From the IMG/VR virus record IMGVR_UViG_3300030382_002811, positions 1 to 20,220 of that record: a stretch of DNA of 20,220 nucleotides; one strand, written 5' to 3'. A model generated the notes under the pieces. That model was not told the origin of the DNA, searched no databases, and saw only the letters and a list, made by a program, of their open reading frames with translations. The position numbers and the translations under genes are program-made. How positions within the stretch are numbered: position 1 is the first letter of the stretch; every line of letters begins with the position of its first letter. This DNA comes from a virus. Shown here piece by piece: positions 20,057-20,220 of this stretch.

Positions 20057-20220
20057 CTACCCAAAATGAGGCATATTAAGAAGGTTCTTCTTGTCAAAGA
20101 AATCTCCGCACCACTTATCGTTTCCTATAACTGGAAAGAAAGAACCGTGACTATCTCCTTTCACAAGAACAATTGGTGGAAAGATTCTGCACTCGCCATT
20201 GACTGTTTTTTTCTTTTCTA
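20057..20220 (-). CDS. 3' part of an upstream gene (N-terminus outside window)
   Basis: The last 53 codons of a gene enter from the right edge and end at TAG 20057. The readable part contains CRIFPPIVLVKGDSHGSFFP and KWCGDFFDKKNLLNMPHFG, with a normal protein-like composition and two cysteines. The open frame carries no internal stops. The protein is not recognised, and its start lies outside the window. A hairpin terminator follows it, so it is the last gene of the preceding unit. Confidence 0.55.
   Translation of the reverse strand, partial: EKKKTVNGECRIFPPIVLVKGDSHGSFFPVIGNDKWCGDFFDKKNLLNMPHFG

Overview
The window is part of the genome of a tailed bacteriophage (Caudoviricetes), probably podovirus-like and probably uncultured. 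The evidence is a recognisable large terminase subunit, portal protein, scaffold-like protein and N4-gp56-type major capsid protein. Every supported gene lies on the minus strand, so the biological order runs from high to low coordinates. The DNA is AT-rich. Genes are packed as one long polycistron with many stop/start overlaps (TAATG, ATGA, GTGA, TTGA) and AAAGGAG-type ribosome binding sites. No integrase or CRISPR array was seen. The host is probably Gram-negative: the cargo includes a heptosyltransferase-fold (GT9) enzyme and a WlbA/WbpB-like sugar dehydrogenase, both typical of LPS or O-antigen pathways. This is inference.

Right end (20220 to about 16990): the 3' end of an upstream gene, a hairpin terminator, then small accessory genes. 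These include a one-helix membrane protein, Cys-rich zinc-binding proteins, a 51-aa ribbon-helix-helix regulator, a coiled-coil protein translationally coupled to a prohibitin-tail-like membrane protein, a roughly 310-base non-coding block with a degenerate tRNA-Tyr-like element and four GGT(n)AATC repeats around a promoter-like sequence, and a two-helix membrane protein. A well-formed extended -10 promoter at 17022..17050 starts the next unit.

Middle (16990 to 8500): a lysis-like and packaging/head module. It holds small membrane and zinc proteins, an M15-type zinc peptidase (probable endolysin), membrane coiled-coil proteins, terminase, portal, two small proteins, a scaffold-like protein, the major capsid protein and a 160-aa probable structural protein. 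A strong hairpin terminator follows at 8463..8492.

Left (8451 to 3553): a seven-gene carbohydrate-modification island embedded in the structural operon. In transcription order it contains a GT4-like glycosyltransferase, a 56-aa protein resembling a truncated methyltransferase N-terminus, a second GT4 glycosyltransferase, a WlbA/WbpB-like dehydrogenase, a 50-aa Cys protein, a PAPS-type sulfotransferase and a GT9 glycosyltransferase. The last gene overlaps a 287-aa beta-rich virion-like protein, after which come a YkgJ-type Cys-cluster protein, six small proteins, an HNH endonuclease and the start of a probable tail or adaptor gene running off the left edge. The simplest reading is that the island decorates virion proteins or the host surface with a modified, possibly sulfated, sugar late in infection. 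This is the most interesting candidate system here. Its function is inferred from families and context and is untested.
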